Below the pieces are notes generated by a model. The model made no database searches. It worked only from the letters and a program-made list of their open reading frames with translations, and was not told where the DNA came from. From NCBI GenBank assembly GCA_942486035.1, contig CALNXK010000129.1:124001-188000 (forward strand): a stretch of 64,000 nucleotides of DNA. Direction: 5' to 3'. A program made the translations under genes and the position numbers. This document shows, piece after piece, positions 1-11,995 of the stretch. The first letter of the stretch is position 1; every line of letters begins with the position of its first letter. The stretch is from Porites lobata (taxonomy: Eukaryota; Cnidaria; Anthozoa; Scleractinia; Poritidae).

Positions 1-647
1 ATGTATGGGGGACAGAAATCTTACCAGATATTGGCCTATTCCATTTTAGTGCAACACACTTTTATTCAGACAGGCCAAGACACGTTTTGAGGTCAATCCC
101 ATATAAGCTTACACGTAATAAGAAACTGCATGTTAATGGACTTCTCAAAATAAACAAGGAAATGGAATAAAAATAACAAGATGTAAGCTACAGTTTCACC
201 GAACACAAACTGCTCAGATAATTATGCTTAAGTGTCCTCGTAAGCTGTAAAGGAAATTGCACTCCATTAATGAATTTTTAAAAAGACAAGAACAATCTTA
301 AAAAATCTTGAGCTCTAATATAAAGTTATACTATTTTGGTTACTGCATTTTTAATGTACCTTACCTTGAAGTATTCAGAGAGAAAGAATAAACTTTTTCG
401 AAAGCAAAGGAAAGTGACACGTAAATAATCAAAATATTTCAACAGTTTGACTCAATCGATCCAAAGAAAACACGAGAGGTTGACTCATACACTTTCTGGT
501 AGTCTGGAGTAAATAACCAACATTCTTTGAACGACATACACAAAGAAGTGACAAAGGTAACTAAGATTAAGAGCGATGAAGTCGACACAAACAACTCTAG
601 TTTATCGCAATCTATAAAAAACCAAGGACTATTTAGCAAATTCGTAC
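1..647. other. Non-coding flank, left edge
   Basis: AT-rich sequence with no exon I can support. It lies downstream, in the minus-strand sense, of the leftmost signal-peptide exon, so it would be intron if that exon belongs to a gene continuing off the window. I see no splice acceptor followed by a convincing open frame here. Confidence 0.4.
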
Positions 648-780
648 CGCTAACAATGCACTGTTGAGGTGGCGGAGGACTCCATCGCCTTCGACGCCGT
701 CTTCTGAACCAACCATCTACTTCGTCTTTTGCAAAATACATCACCAACAGCGGTATCACCACGACAAATCTTAGCTCCAT
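648..780 (-). CDS. Signal-peptide first exon, copy 1 (secreted protein family)
   Basis: An open frame of 44 codons plus one base runs from the ATG at 780 to a donor-like GTACG at 647. The product starts with a hydrophobic signal peptide (MELRFVVVIPLLVMYF), then an acidic patch, seven consecutive arginines, a run of four prolines and a terminal C-I-V-S. The frame continues past the donor to about 439, but similarity to the six other copies stops exactly at the GT, so I end the exon there in phase 1. Its first Met aligns with the second Met of copies 2 and 3. The next exon is not visible. Secretion is inferred from the signal peptide. The cysteine motif followed by a phase-1 junction would suit the start of an extracellular cysteine-rich module such as a thrombospondin type 1 repeat, but that is a guess. 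The seven-copy pattern is the main evidence that the exon is real. Confidence 0.65.
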
Positions 781-3216
781 CGAACAAGATGCAAAAGAAT
801 TAACTCAGCATGCAGAAAATGTTCACGACACTCGTTCGATCTGCTTTTTTAACGTAAAGCAAATTAGAAACGCTGAGGTGTTTCGCAAGTAGCAAACTTG
901 ATACTTGATCAGGGCAGATCTGTTTTGACCTCTCTAGATCGAACATTCGACGTATATCGGTCTTGCATCGTAAGACTTATATTGAATGAATTGTATCTGA
1001 CGTCATGACGTAAACAGTGTACGAATTAGTTGAACGAACACCCACACAACGAAATTGTTTCCAAATAACCCAAACGCAAGAAATAGCTATGACTAGGAAC
1101 AAAGATAGACGGAGAAACAAGCGTTTGCGTTTACCACGGAGACAAGATAGAGGAACCGGCAGAGTTTAGGATTTCCCATGATCCTCTTCGTTTTCGCGCG
1201 TTTTCACGCAGGTGGGCGAAATCCAGAAAGTGCGTCAGTAAAAATTCCTTAATTTTAAAGTTGTTGTTGTTGTTGTTTTCTATTTGATCGCAGACATCTT
1301 GATTGTGCAGTGGCCTATAGGAACAACAGCTAAAAAACAAAATGGAAAGAAGAAACTCAAAATCTCCATCGTGCCAGACCCGAGACTCGTCATCATTTCG
1401 AGGCGGGTGCGGAAATCCATTTCAGCGGTGGAGGTCTTCGAATGATTGGTTGCCTTACTGTTTTTTCAATTTATTATTTACTTATTTATTATTACATTTT
1501 AGTATCATTTTATATACTCATGACGGGAAAAGAAATAGAGAGAGGAAAATCTTGAACATATGCCATCGGGATCTCTTGCAACCATTAAAAAGAACAAAAA
1601 CTTTTAATGTGTAAATAGTTAGAAAATTTACAGACATAAATAGTATTCAGGTAATTACTAACTGAATGGTCGAGAAGGCAGTGACTAGATCGCGATATTT
1701 TTTTTAAAAAAATTGTATTACCTTTCTTTTTCAGTCATTTGCAATACATTCTTTAGGCTCTTCAGATTTTAAGCTGAAATTCCGTTTACGATCTCAGAAA
1801 CTTGCTGTATATCCTAGTGACTTTTATTAGTCGGCAGAAGTTAAGTATAGATTCCGTTTTCCATGTGATTATAAAAACTCAGGAAACATTATCGTCATCC
1901 CGAACAAAAAGTTTCGACAATGAGGTCTTATCACGCAATCCCGACTATTTTTATCCCAATGCCAAACAGCGTTCAAAAAAGTGCTTTATAGAGGTTCCAA
2001 AACGGGATCAATAAAGTTGTATGCTTAAAATAGACATTTGATGGGATTCAGGGAACGTAGTTAGTTTTTCTTACTGAACATCCCGTTCTCTTCAGCTCTT
2101 TAACGTGTCTTTAAGGAACATTTTCGGAATCCAACATCGTTATATCGCCTTCAGTTTGCATGTAGGGTCGTCAGCTCCGGTACGTCACACCACTCACAAA
2201 CTTTTATCGCATCCGATTGAATTCCAAAAATAGTGGTGCAGTTTTGTTATTTAAGAATATATTTAGGAACTGTTTCCTGTCGTCTGTTACAAAGGATTTT
2301 ACGGAAGCCGAAAAGGGACAATCCCAAAATATTTTGCAAATCCCAAAAAATATTTCAAATCAAAATATTTTTTCAAAATCACTGTCGAAAAGTTTGACAA
2401 ATCTAAAAAACTATTGCAAATCCCAAGGAAATTAGTGGATCCACAAATAACTTTCTCTTTGCAAATCCATAAAAATTATTTCAAATCGCAAATTTTGTAC
2501 AAATCATTATTGCCGAGAGTTTGGCAAATCTAAAACAACATTGCAAATCCTAAGAGACTTATTGGATCGGTAAATAAGTTTTGATAAAACTCTAAAATAG
2601 TTTATAATCCAAGAATCTTCGTGAAATCGAAAAAATTATTTTGGATTTTGTCACGTGCCATAGACATGCCACGTTGCGTTTGGCCCTGGTGAGACGTTGG
2701 CTTCCGTAAAGAATGGAAAGGAAACTTGAAAAAGTTGAGCTAAGTTTTTCAAGTTTTTGTGCTATGCCTGCAAAAATCACCGAAAGAACTTATCATGGTT
2801 AGTGCTCTGTCCATGGTGAAAATTTGTTTGGTATCTTCTTTATAACTCTACCATACGGTACAACTCTTACAGCAACTCTTCTAAGACACAAAGAAATAAC
2901 TTCAGCACAGAACTGACCTAAAGACACCATAGCCCCTTTATATAATTCTTAGCTCACGGTCTCTATTACGAGTATAGTTCTTTTGGCTTCAAACATACCA
3001 CATATATCCTTCTTATTTACTCTCTAGCCTTTACTTATCATTATCATAATTATTATTCACGTCTGATAAAACGCAAACAGACATTACCGAAATCACTGAA
3101 AAATTTCCTGTTACATTCTCGCGGATCCGGCACGCAGCGTTAGATGAATACTTATAAAACTTGTCGATAACAACAAGTTGAAATCTGGTTATAATATAAT
3201 ATTTAATACAGTATAT
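781..3216. other. AT-rich spacer
   Basis: No supported gene. It includes a short TTG microsatellite (about 1260-1276) and a two-unit tandem repeat described separately. Small open frames here have no recognisable domain and look like chance. Confidence 0.4.
2337..2583. repeat. Two-unit tandem repeat, about 124 bp per unit
   Basis: Unit 1 (2337-2461) and unit 2 (2462-about 2583) both start with CAAATCC and share in order a TATTTCAAATC-like segment, a GAAAAGTTTG or GAGAGTTTG segment, CAAATCTAAAA, TTGCAAATCC and a TTGGATC-like end. The units have diverged, so the duplication is old. No function is implied. Confidence 0.6.
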
Positions 3217-3300
3217 ATCAGCCGGGCTAAAAGCGAAGCTCTCGTTAATATACCTATAATTTACTCAAACAAAAAAATTAAATCGTGTAATGCTAAACAG

Positions 3301-3560
3301 TGACGGCTACGAGAACGGGAGCACACTTCTTGTACATTTCTTTGACGTTTTTTTTTTTCACGATTACAACGTGAAACGTCCTAGTTACTCATCTTATGTA
3401 GGAAATGTTGTATGTGCTGACCAAAAGTTTTTTTTTGCTTGTGTTCCTGTTCGCATTTTTTTTAATCACTGCTGCTCATTTTCAACTTGCTGACCGCTAG
3501 CACTTCTCATTTTCTCACCGCCAATTTTCGAGTTTTTCTTTCAACGAAATTCGTCTCCTT
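3301..3560 (-). mobile_element. GGCGACGGC-family inverted-repeat element, antisense copy
   Basis: It starts with GACGGCTACGAGAACGGGA, and its body reads as the reverse complement of the elements near 13.2, 34.2 and 47.8 kb (shared segments around TTTCTTTGACG and AACGTGAAACGTCCTAG). It probably belongs to one non-autonomous DNA transposon family with GGCGACGGC-type termini. The right end is degraded and its limit is approximate. Confidence 0.5.
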
Positions 3561-3651
3561 TGTTTTCCACCTAACGCTTTAGCTCTTTCTCTGTTTCTGT
3601 TAACCACGTCAGTAAAGATTTAAAATTCAGTCGGGTTGACTTTGTTTTTTT

Positions 3652-3676
3652 TCTCTCTCTCTCTCTCTCTCGCTCT
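3652..3676. repeat. CT-rich microsatellite
   Basis: An almost perfect run of CT dinucleotides. It gives an artefactual Glu/Arg-alternating frame on the minus strand. Confidence 0.85.
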
Positions 3677-3679
3677 AAA

Positions 3680-6600
3680 AAGTCCGGGTGGCCATGCGAT
3701 TTTCCGCCAAAAAACCCCGTGTTGCATTGGGTTGCTATACCTGTTGATTGAGTTATTTTACATTGGTAGACCTGTGGTACGGACGGGCGCGCATACGATA
3801 ATATGATAACCAAAATTTCTTAGATGCACGGATCAGGCGGTGTGCGTCACGACCCACAAAGGTTCATGGGTAAAACTGTTACTGTGCCTCATTTCAATCG
3901 TGACACGGTCGAGTTCGCGTCTCGTAAGAGAAATGAATCAAACCCAGGGATCAAAACACTGCTGCCTTTTCCGAAAAACATTACTGAAGAGAGCGATTTC
4001 GAGAATTTTCAAGATCTCATAGTGGCCTTAGATGCTTGCTATTGGCTTCACAAGACAATTTCAAGAAGTTTATCGCGATTCGGAGACGATCGTGCGATCT
4101 AGCCGACTTTGAGCGGCGACTAATTTCCTGCTTCTCATAAGATTTTATGTACTGTTTGGTTTATATGTATGTATTTATCTCATGGTGAAAGAGATCTGTA
4201 GTTCATACCTGGATTTGCTTAACTAAAAAATAATTCGTCCATTAGAAGTGTTTATATATTTGATGGACTTTGTTACCGGCAAAGCAGCTAGGGGGAGCGC
4301 GTGCAAACAGCAAGGTGAGAAATCGTCTCTCATAACAATTTTATTTTCATCGACAAGTTTATACTATTTTGAAAACAGTGCCCGTTTGAAATCCTTATGC
4401 GCAAATAAATCTTCTATGAGGCAAGGGGAAAACAGACCGAAAGAGCCGAACAGCTGCGGCACAATCGGGATTTCACCGAAGCTACAGTCGCAGAAATAAA
4501 CAGTGAAATAAACCACGATCTTGTCTGTGCGGTCATTGAAGTGAGCGCAGTATATAGATTTTGTTATAAAGTAAAACCTAACCTCACAGTTTTAAAATCC
4601 TTTATGATGTTGTCTGGATCTTCGATAATGGTTTTGTGTTTTGGTAGAGATTTATAACAATTTATTCCCTTACATAAGTTTGCACAAAGATTTGCATACA
4701 CATAGCACACACCGCATGCAAATTACTTTAAGTCACGCTTTCAGTTTCCGCACTGGGTTATGAAAAATGTTTTTTTTCCAAAGGTTATTACAATATTCAA
4801 ACTTATTTACCTTTTGTGGTTTAAAATAGCACAAACTCTTCCTAGATTTGGCGTTACTCGCTTCACGTCGGCTTTCGCTTCGTCATGTTTTCTCAGCCAG
4901 TTTCCCGGGAGTTGTGCCACTTGGCTAAGACGATGTCTTAATTCCAAGACACTTTCAACGGCTCATAACGGGAAAACTAACAGGGGTAGACCCGGGTAGA
5001 CCCCGAAATTTGCAAAGAAGAAAGGTTGAAGTAACAAGATGGCCAAAATAATTCGATAAAACCGCTAACAGTAACCAGCAATAAATCCAAGAAGAACGGC
5101 AAAAACAACACTCAAATCATCATGGCGGCCTGCACATAACTGAGCAATTCAAACTTGTCACAAACGCTCAAGAAAGCAAAATATTTAAAAGTAACGCAAC
5201 TGCTATCAAGATAAAGTGTTCCAACAACTTTCCACGGCGGTATAGCGTCGAAATTACTAACACAAGCTTGGAATAAAGCGAAAATTTCATCACATATACC
5301 TCTGAAAACGGCTCTTTCCGAGCGCGAAAATCACTCTACGAATGACGCATTCTGATTGGTCGAATCTCGTGACGCACACCGCCTGTGCACGGATAATCAA
5401 ATTTTCTTACCCATGGTGCTCAGCTGCGAGCTCCGCTACAAAATATGGGTAGAGTCATCAAACCCCGCGAAATAATACTGATACTAAAAAGGGCCATAGA
5501 AAGTGTCCGTATTAAGCGGTTGGAATTGGTACAATTTAGATCAGAACTGTCTAGTACTGATAACCCATGTGTAGAGTATACTGAAGGTCAGGGTAAAAAT
5601 AAATCTGTCCATCTGTCGATAGATGTATTCATGAATGTCACCGTCATGCTAGCGTCTAATGATTCTCCTGGTACTTGTATGATCATTTTATACTTTATCG
5701 TGGCATACAGATTGTAAGACTGGCTCTCATTTTTTTTTCTCACGTACGTAATAAAGTGACCGCAATGCGAATGCGCCGCCTGTGGCATGACCTGCCATCA
5801 CAAAATGCGACCAGAAAAATCATCAATGTTAATAAAGAGAGGTAGTTCTGACTACTTCGGCCTAAATATTTGAAATGTGCTTTGTCGACGTGTCAAGACG
5901 CGCATATGACTGAACCGAGTTGCTTCGTTTTTTTAAAAATGAAGTGTTATAAAAGACTAATATATGAAAAATTTTTCCAAATCTTAGGTCTTTGTAGCCC
6001 ACAGTTTCTGAGTTATTTGCCGAAACGTTTCACGCATCTTTGTAGAGCTTTGTATGGAGAAGCCATATTGGTGGACTTTATATGGCCGCCGGAAATCAAC
6101 AAAAACATTTGGAGTTCACTTTTTCTATAAGAGCTCTTCCTTTTCACTCGAGAGCTAGCATACGTGCAGATAAACACATCTTTTAATAGCTGAAATGGCT
6201 AAACTGCTGAAAATCAAGAGGAGAGACGTTTTTTTAATGAGACAGCATTCCCATTTTCGTGTCACGCACTGTGAAAACTGGGAAGTTCAAACTGCTGTAT
6301 TTTCGAAATGAAACATGCTTCTGGGATGGAAACTTGTACAAAGATTTATTTTCTATTTATCTTCAACCTAGTGTAAATAAGAATTCGTAAAACCTCGCTT
6401 TTTTGACTTCGCAATTAGATGACGTCACTGTGAAAACCACCGATAGAGTAAGGATTCCTTAAAAACGCTTACAGATATACGCTGCTGTGGAAGCTTACTC
6501 TCTTAAGGACTGCAATTTTTTTTCTTTTAAGCTTTATACCTAAATCAGTTTAATAGGCCGGAAAATCCGATCATCTTTTTAAAAACAGCAACGATATCAC

Positions 6601-7154
6601 GTACACCCAAACAGCTTGATGGATGTCTAGGTTTACCGAGTTTTGGGTGCGCTAAGGGTCCCAGAATGAGAGGACTCAAGACTCTTAAAAAGATAAATTA
6701 CGGAGTTTCCAAAAGTTTTCACCGACGGTCGTAAACTACTTTTATACTCAAGGACTACAAAAATGCGCGAACTGTCAGTCTCAGTAAAACAAACTTTCCA
6801 AACTGAAAAAAATATCTCATGGTATCAAATTCGATGGTTAAAACGTCTTAAGCTTCTTAGGTGAAAATTGTTAATGTAAATTCCTAACACCATTTTCCTT
6901 TGGGAAGACAAATTCGACTCATCAGCCTTATTACATTCCGTGGCGCCTGTAATTTATCAATGATGTCAGGATTAATTTATCGCCCGTACAAATGCGGTGT
7001 GTGTTAAGCGGCTACTTCTTTTGATCGGAATTCGCAAAGTCCACCCTTCAAAAGAGCTTCTGTTTCCGTAATTTGTTGTCTTAACCGGCCGCCCTTGATC
7101 TGAAATAACAAGGCCTTCAAAGCTGTTGTGTAATAAGCAGTTCATTTTTGTTCT
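3680..7154. other. AT-rich spacer, no gene recognised
   Basis: Open frames here (for example 3824-4102, 4248-4499, 5445-5717, 5870-6130) carry no domain I recognise and no splice context that singles them out. Segments near 3775-3850 and 5340-5450 resemble sequence near 50.5 kb (a GTGGT.CGGACGG motif followed by ACCAAATTTTCT), so at least part is interspersed repeat. Confidence 0.4.
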
Positions 7155-7322
7155 GGCCGCGGTTGTTCAAGCGTTGGATAACGTTATCCACCGGATAAAT
7201 CACTATCCAGTGGATAACGCGATTGGTTTCCCTAATACTTATCCGCTGGATAGTGATTTATCAGGTGGATAGAGCTATTTATCAGGTGGATAGAGCTATC
7301 CAACGTTTTAACAACCGTGGCC
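7155..7322. mobile_element. Foldback element with GGATA-type internal repeats
   Basis: The left end (GGCCGCGGTTGTTCAAGCG) is mirrored by the right end (AACGTTTTAACAACCGTGGCC). The interior repeats GGATAAATCACTATCCAG and its inverse, so most of the 168 bp can fold back. No clear target duplication was found. It is probably a non-autonomous DNA transposon. Confidence 0.7.
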
Positions 7323-7366
7323 TGAACTCTAAGTGATAGAAATCCTGTGTAACTCAGAGTAAGGGA

Positions 7367-7472
7367 TACCCTGCGAGCAGAAGTTTCCAACTACAAGACA
7401 GGCAAGCCACGCGAACGACTTCGTAAACGCTAAAAGCCATGCAAGAGAGACTGAACCTCTGCTCGCAGGGTA
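7367..7472. mobile_element. Mutator-like MITE, TACCCTGCGAGCAGA termini
   Basis: The 106-bp element begins TACCCTGCGAGCAGA and ends TCTGCTCGCAGGGTA, a perfect 15-bp inverted repeat. It is flanked on both sides by AGTAAGGGA (7358-7366 and 7473-7481), a perfect 9-bp target duplication, which is typical of Mutator-like transposition. It is non-coding and must have been moved by a transposase encoded elsewhere. Confidence 0.85.
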
Positions 7473-7617
7473 AGTAAGGGATTAAATGTCACTAATCATC
7501 ACTTCTTACCAAGCTTAGACACAAGTTACCCAAGGTGAAACTAAGTATTTTCATATCGATCACGATACTGCAAAATACATAGGAGTTACTTTTAGTGCAG
7601 CGTTCCAGTTGACAAGA

Positions 7618-7692
7618 TAACCTGCGATCAGGCGGTTCTTCTTCCCTTTTTGTTTGGGAGACGAAAAAAAAAAAACTTCTGATCGCAGGCTA
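7618..7692. mobile_element. Mutator-like MITE, CCTGCGATCAG termini
   Basis: The 75-bp hairpin runs TAACCTGCGATCAG to CTGATCGCAGGCTA. The flanks GTTGACAAGA (7608-7617 and 7693-7702) form a perfect 10-bp duplication. The termini match the 7367 element in style. Confidence 0.82.
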
Positions 7693-7702
7693 GTTGACAA
7701 GA

Positions 7703-8394
7703 TAGCAACATTGTTGAAAGAATAGATTCCTCAAAGAAAAGCTCTTGTAACTGTTGTACGCAAAAAATGGTTGATAAACTTTAAAACAGAAAATAAAGTC
7801 CTTTCAATGATGTTTCAAAAATTCTCTTTCTTTCCAACAGCGTTGATTTATTTGTTTGTACCGATCATTGAATGGTTTACTTGTTCAGAAGGTCAAAAAG
7901 TTATCTCTCCCCAATCTTCCTCCACCTGATTTTTCCCGTCCCTCCACCCCTTCGGCAAGCAACAAAAAGAAATTGTCGTTAAAAAGGGACAAAGAAACGA
8001 CAAAGAATAGCTAACCAAAGGCGGAAAGAATTCTTGGCTAATATCGGCACAAGACTTAAGCGTGCACATTGTAATTTTTCATAGGAAAGTTTTCAGTGAC
8101 CCCTGTCTCAGATATCATTGTGAGCAGGTGAGTGTGAGTGAAGATTTGGTCCCACGCTGCTGGCTCCCTAAAGAACTGCGTCTTCCCACTCAACAAAATA
8201 TGAGGCAATAGTTTTGAACGAGAAAACCGCATATCCGACCCCTAAGTTTCGACGAGGATCCGGTGTGGATCAAACACACTGAACTTTTGGGCGTCATTAA
8301 GAACGACCGTTTCGGCTCCTCAAAACACCATGCAGCGTGAATGAGGTTTAAAAGAAGCTGAAGGAGTTCATTGTTAAGCAGGGATACCTCAGTA
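7703..8394. other. Spacer, nothing recognised
   Basis: No gene, repeat or RNA signal that I can support. Confidence 0.35.
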
Positions 8395-8600
8395 CTGTAA
8401 TTGTATTTTAAGGTTATCTTACATTCAGTTGTATATAGTGACTTATCGTTTGGGGCGGGTTATGTTAATACAGAGCCGGAAAATTCCTTACAAACGCTTC
8501 ATTGCGGGGCAGCTAGAGTGATTTTCAATTTGAGGCGCGATGTGTCATATACTGACTTCTACGTCACCGGCATTCCAAGTGAAAATACATGAAACGGCTT
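8395..8600 (+). pseudogene. LINE reverse-transcriptase C-terminal scrap
   Basis: The frame reads LQTLHCGAARVIF followed by NLRRD and TDF, resembling the region just after the reverse-transcriptase domain of CR1/L2-type LINEs (consensus like LQ-LQN-RAARVI). The similarity covers only about 40 codons before a stop, so this is at best a decayed fragment. The call is from motif memory only. Confidence 0.35.
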
Positions 8601-9429
8601 CACGTACAAACATGCTCCGGTTTATCAAACTATTTTACAAGGTATTTAGCGGTAAGATATTTGCAGCATAACCTTCCTTGAAGAAAAAACACTTATATGC
8701 CTTTTAAATACGACTTCAGATACGCGTCCTCTCAAAAACTCAATCAGTCAGAGAGCTGCAATATTGTAGAACCCCTTTCTCTACATAATTTACGGGAGCA
8801 CAATTTACAGCTTTTTAACGCAGTGTGAAGAACGGCAAATGCGTATAAAGATCCCGTAGAAAGTGCCCAGTCAGTTTAGTAGCTTCCCTAACATTACCAC
8901 GATTTTAACTTCTTTTAGCTTGTTTGAGGTTTAGTGCGTTTAGCCATTCCTACATTTAGTCTCAAATATATTTTTGTTCGTTAACTCTTCGTACAATTTT
9001 ATTCTTCGGAGAAATGTAGTTTCAAACTTGCATATAACTTTAACCCCTATCCTCTACGAATTTCAAGACCCCACAAGTTTTATGGATTCGATGATGATGA
9101 GGTTAATGATAATGAAAATGATGATTGATAATGGTGATGACGAGGATGATTATTGCGCTTCCCAACAAGGTTAGGGATGTCGTGACAAGTTACACGCGAA
9201 AGAAGTGGCACGCGAAAATTTTTCCAAGCTTCGCAAGCTACTCGCATGGGGTGAAGCCGTCATCACTACATTTCAAGTATCGATCACAGAACCGAAACAC
9301 AAATATTCTTTACACTTTCAGGCAAAAATCATGACATAAGAAATTAATCACAAGCCGAAAAAGACTCTATCATTCTTCACGAGAAGACTCAGAAAAAGCC
9401 CTACGACATTTTACGTAAAACCGACATGG
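8601..9429. other. Spacer, nothing recognised
   Basis: A short ATG/GAT-rich stretch (about 9085-9160) gives Met/Asp-rich frames with no domain. No supported feature otherwise. Confidence 0.35.
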
Positions 9430-9717
9430 AACCCTAAAATCTCTCTGAAAGGACAAAAAAGCAGATGAAATTGTAATAAATGTCGCCTAAAAGAGGGTAA
9501 AAGGTCGCGAGGCGCAGATTAACAGACGTTAAAGTAAAATTAAGCGATAAAGCCATCGAGTAAATGAGAATGTTATCAACTTATAAACATGTAAAGTTCT
9601 GTAACCGTTTAGTGTGACGGCAGCCTACAGCTGAAACTGATCAACATGCTCAGCTTAAAGAAGTATGGGAAACTCACGTATCTCTGCGGTGTTTCAGTTA
9701 TCCTTCCTTAAACCAAT

Positions 9718-9793
9718 TACCCTGCAAGCAGATCGAGGCCCTTCGATCTTCTTAGATGAGTCGGAAGATCGAAGGGCCTCTGCTCGCAGGGTA
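9718..9793. mobile_element. Mutator-like MITE next to signal-peptide exon 2
   Basis: The 76-bp hairpin begins TACCCTGCAAGCAGA and ends TCTGCTCGCAGGGTA, with the inner arms AGGCCCTTCGATCTT and AAGATCGAAGGGCCT. TAAACCAAT flanks both sides (9709-9717 and 9794-9802), a perfect 9-bp target duplication. It lies about 30 bp past the exon 2 donor, in the presumed intron, and is absent from the equivalent place in the duplicated copy, so it inserted after the duplication. Confidence 0.88.
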
Positions 9794-9824
9794 TAAACCA
9801 ATAAAAACAGCACAACGTTCCTAC

Positions 9825-9972
9825 CGCTAACAATGCAACGTTTCGGAGGTGGTTCTCTTGGCCTCCATCTTCGACGTCTTCTTATGATAAAACTACTCGC
9901 TTCGTTCCCGCAAAATGTTGGCAACATCAACAGAAAAAACATTTTGGCAAGTCCAAGCTCCATTGTTTTCAT
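9825..9972 (-). CDS. Signal-peptide first exon, copy 2
   Basis: Forty-nine codons plus one base, from the ATG at 9972 to a GTAGG donor at 9824. The product begins MKTMELGLAKMFFLLM (signal peptide), then an FCGNEASSF stretch, five arginines, a W-R-P-R-E-P-P-P block and R-C-I-V-S. A second in-frame ATG at 9963 aligns with the start of copy 1; either could be used. The exon matches copy 3 along its whole length, including the donor phase and the sequence upstream of the ATG. It presumably encodes the N-terminus of a secreted or cell-surface protein with a basic, proline-rich linker that furin-type proteases could cut. No second exon was recognised. Confidence 0.7.
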
Positions 9973-11995
9973 ACATTGCGAGTGAAGTAGACAAGTCGAG
10001 TGGGTCTTGTAAATGTCAGCTCACCATCCATCTGCTTGATTTAAACCGCGGAGGTCAGTAACGCACAACTAAAACGATAGACGATACGGTTTGTAATTAT
10101 GTACGCAGGTTTCTTTCGTGCAAGACAAACAGCCACATGTACAAACAAATGACAATAGTCTTGCTTTTGTGGTACCGCCCACACAATGAAAAAAGACACC
10201 ACTTGCCATGATTGTGTTACCCAGAGTGACAAAGCTGGCCTCCTACGCAAACGTTTTTAGGACTTCCTCAAGAAGTCTAAGAATGTCTACCCATTCTGGA
10301 CAGAAGGTGCAATCGAAAGAATAATCAAAAAAGTAAACAACAAAGGTCGATTCCTCTCTCTAAAACATTCCACACAACTTGGTCATGAAGCAATCAATAA
10401 ATCATTCAAATTTTTAAAAGAGGCAATGAGACCTAAGAAACAATATTTATTAGTACAGCCGAACCCCGACGATACATAACTACCTGCCAAAATAGTCAGG
10501 AATTGACGGAAAGACTTTATATTACCCAGCGAAGGGGTTTTACCTTTTAATAGCGAGGCACCCAGTTTCACAGTTGAAAAGAGCAAATTTCTATTAGAAT
10601 CTGTTGGCAAGACGAGAAACAAGTGTTTTTGTACAATCCAATTTCCACAACTTCCGATCGCTCTAAATCATTATGAAAAAGAAATAGTTCTTTCAAGTAT
10701 GACTATCTAAAGACCACGAGAAGACAAAAATCCCGGATAAAATTCGAATCAGTCAGATACAAGTTTAAAGGCAGGTAAGGGTGACTAAGCAAGTCTACCA
10801 GCAAGACATAGATGTTAATAAAACAGGAAACAAATGTTGACGGAATTAAAAAAAAAAAACAAAGCAAGTATAAACTAGATTATTCTCTCTTGGTATAAAG
10901 GTGCAGGGAGTGATAGCCTCAGCTGGTTTGCACAACGATCGCTGTGGAAAGGAGAGTATTTCACCAATCGGAAAGCAAAGTACTTAGGATACTTAACTAC
11001 CTCATACATGCCATTTTGGAGAGCTAGCCGTTAATTAAAACACACGATTAAAAGAGTGTGTGTACATGTATGGCTGCCGGCGAGGACTAAAATATCGGCT
11101 ATTATGAAAAGCTGGCGGCCCGCGAGAGGAGACGTTCTACTTATCGTGGTACGTCTGTCTCTCGACTGCTTTGGTAGGGACACTCTGGACAAATTTAAAG
11201 AGACTTCGAAGACTGTTGGCTCTGAGCCCGGAAATTCATCGAATTCGCGTGTATCTAATTGCTGTTTGTTTGCATACACCAACGGATCTGCTTGGTTAAT
11301 ATTTCTTTGCTTGAAAGTCAATAAATTGTTTAAACAGAATATTTTTTTTAAACTTAAAACCACAGGAAGGACCGTTTACCTAGCTTACCAAACGGTGGCT
11401 TTCTCAGCTTCAGGTGTGACTCGATTATCATTGATACATCATTAGAAAAACAGCCCCCAAGTTACTGTTTTACCAAAAGGACTGATTTTATCAAGGATTT
11501 AATAAGTCTAATGATCGTAAAGTATAGTAGCAGTGACGCACCATTTTAGAAAAAAACTAGTCGAAAACCGCCTGATATAATCCATTATTGGAGAGTTAAT
11601 CCTTGCGTTAACAGAAGGATCAATCTGATAACCGAATCTGTCTGCATATTCTAATATAATATACTGACTCAGTCAACAAGTGGCGGTAAAAACACAAGCC
11701 CGTCTGAGTTTCTTGATGTGTCCTTTGTCTTTTTATAAATTATGCGTTCATGTACATTTATGGCTCCTGATAAAAGTCCTGTTAGTACTCTAAGAGAAAT
11801 ATCGTGTGGGAAACAAACATCAAACCAAAGTAATAAGTAAAAAGGTCTCTTTAAGATCGAGAATGACCTACGATCACGCCCTCCCTGACCGCGGGCTTGA
11901 TACTTGGAGGACGTTCATGCTGGGGAACACCATTTTCATGTGTCATCTTTTCATCGATTTTCAGTAGTATTGGAGACCGGAAGTAAATGGAGATT

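Larger units (their letters stand above)
9430..11995. repeat. Segmental duplication, copy 1
   Basis: This block is colinear with 14820-17465. Shared landmarks include GAAATTGTAATAAATG, GAGAATGTTA, ACTCACGTATCT, the signal-peptide exon, ACAAGTCGAGTGGGTCTT, AATTCATCGAATTCG, ATAACAGAAGGAT-like text, AAATTATGCGTT and TTTTCAGTAGTA. The blocks have diverged by many substitutions and indels, so the duplication is not recent. The minus-strand signal-peptide exon is its best preserved part by eye. Confidence 0.75.

Noticed and set aside
439..647. Continuation of the copy 1 frame beyond its splice donor
   Set aside because: Similarity among all seven copies stops at the GT, and the extension has no counterpart in the others.
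3571..3813. Minus-strand frame with alternating Glu and Arg
   Set aside because: It is a translation of the CT dinucleotide repeat.
11031..11445. Overlapping frames of 110 and 129 codons on opposite strands
   Set aside because: The matching region of the duplicated block (about 16.4-16.9 kb) does not keep either frame open, so selection on a protein is unlikely.
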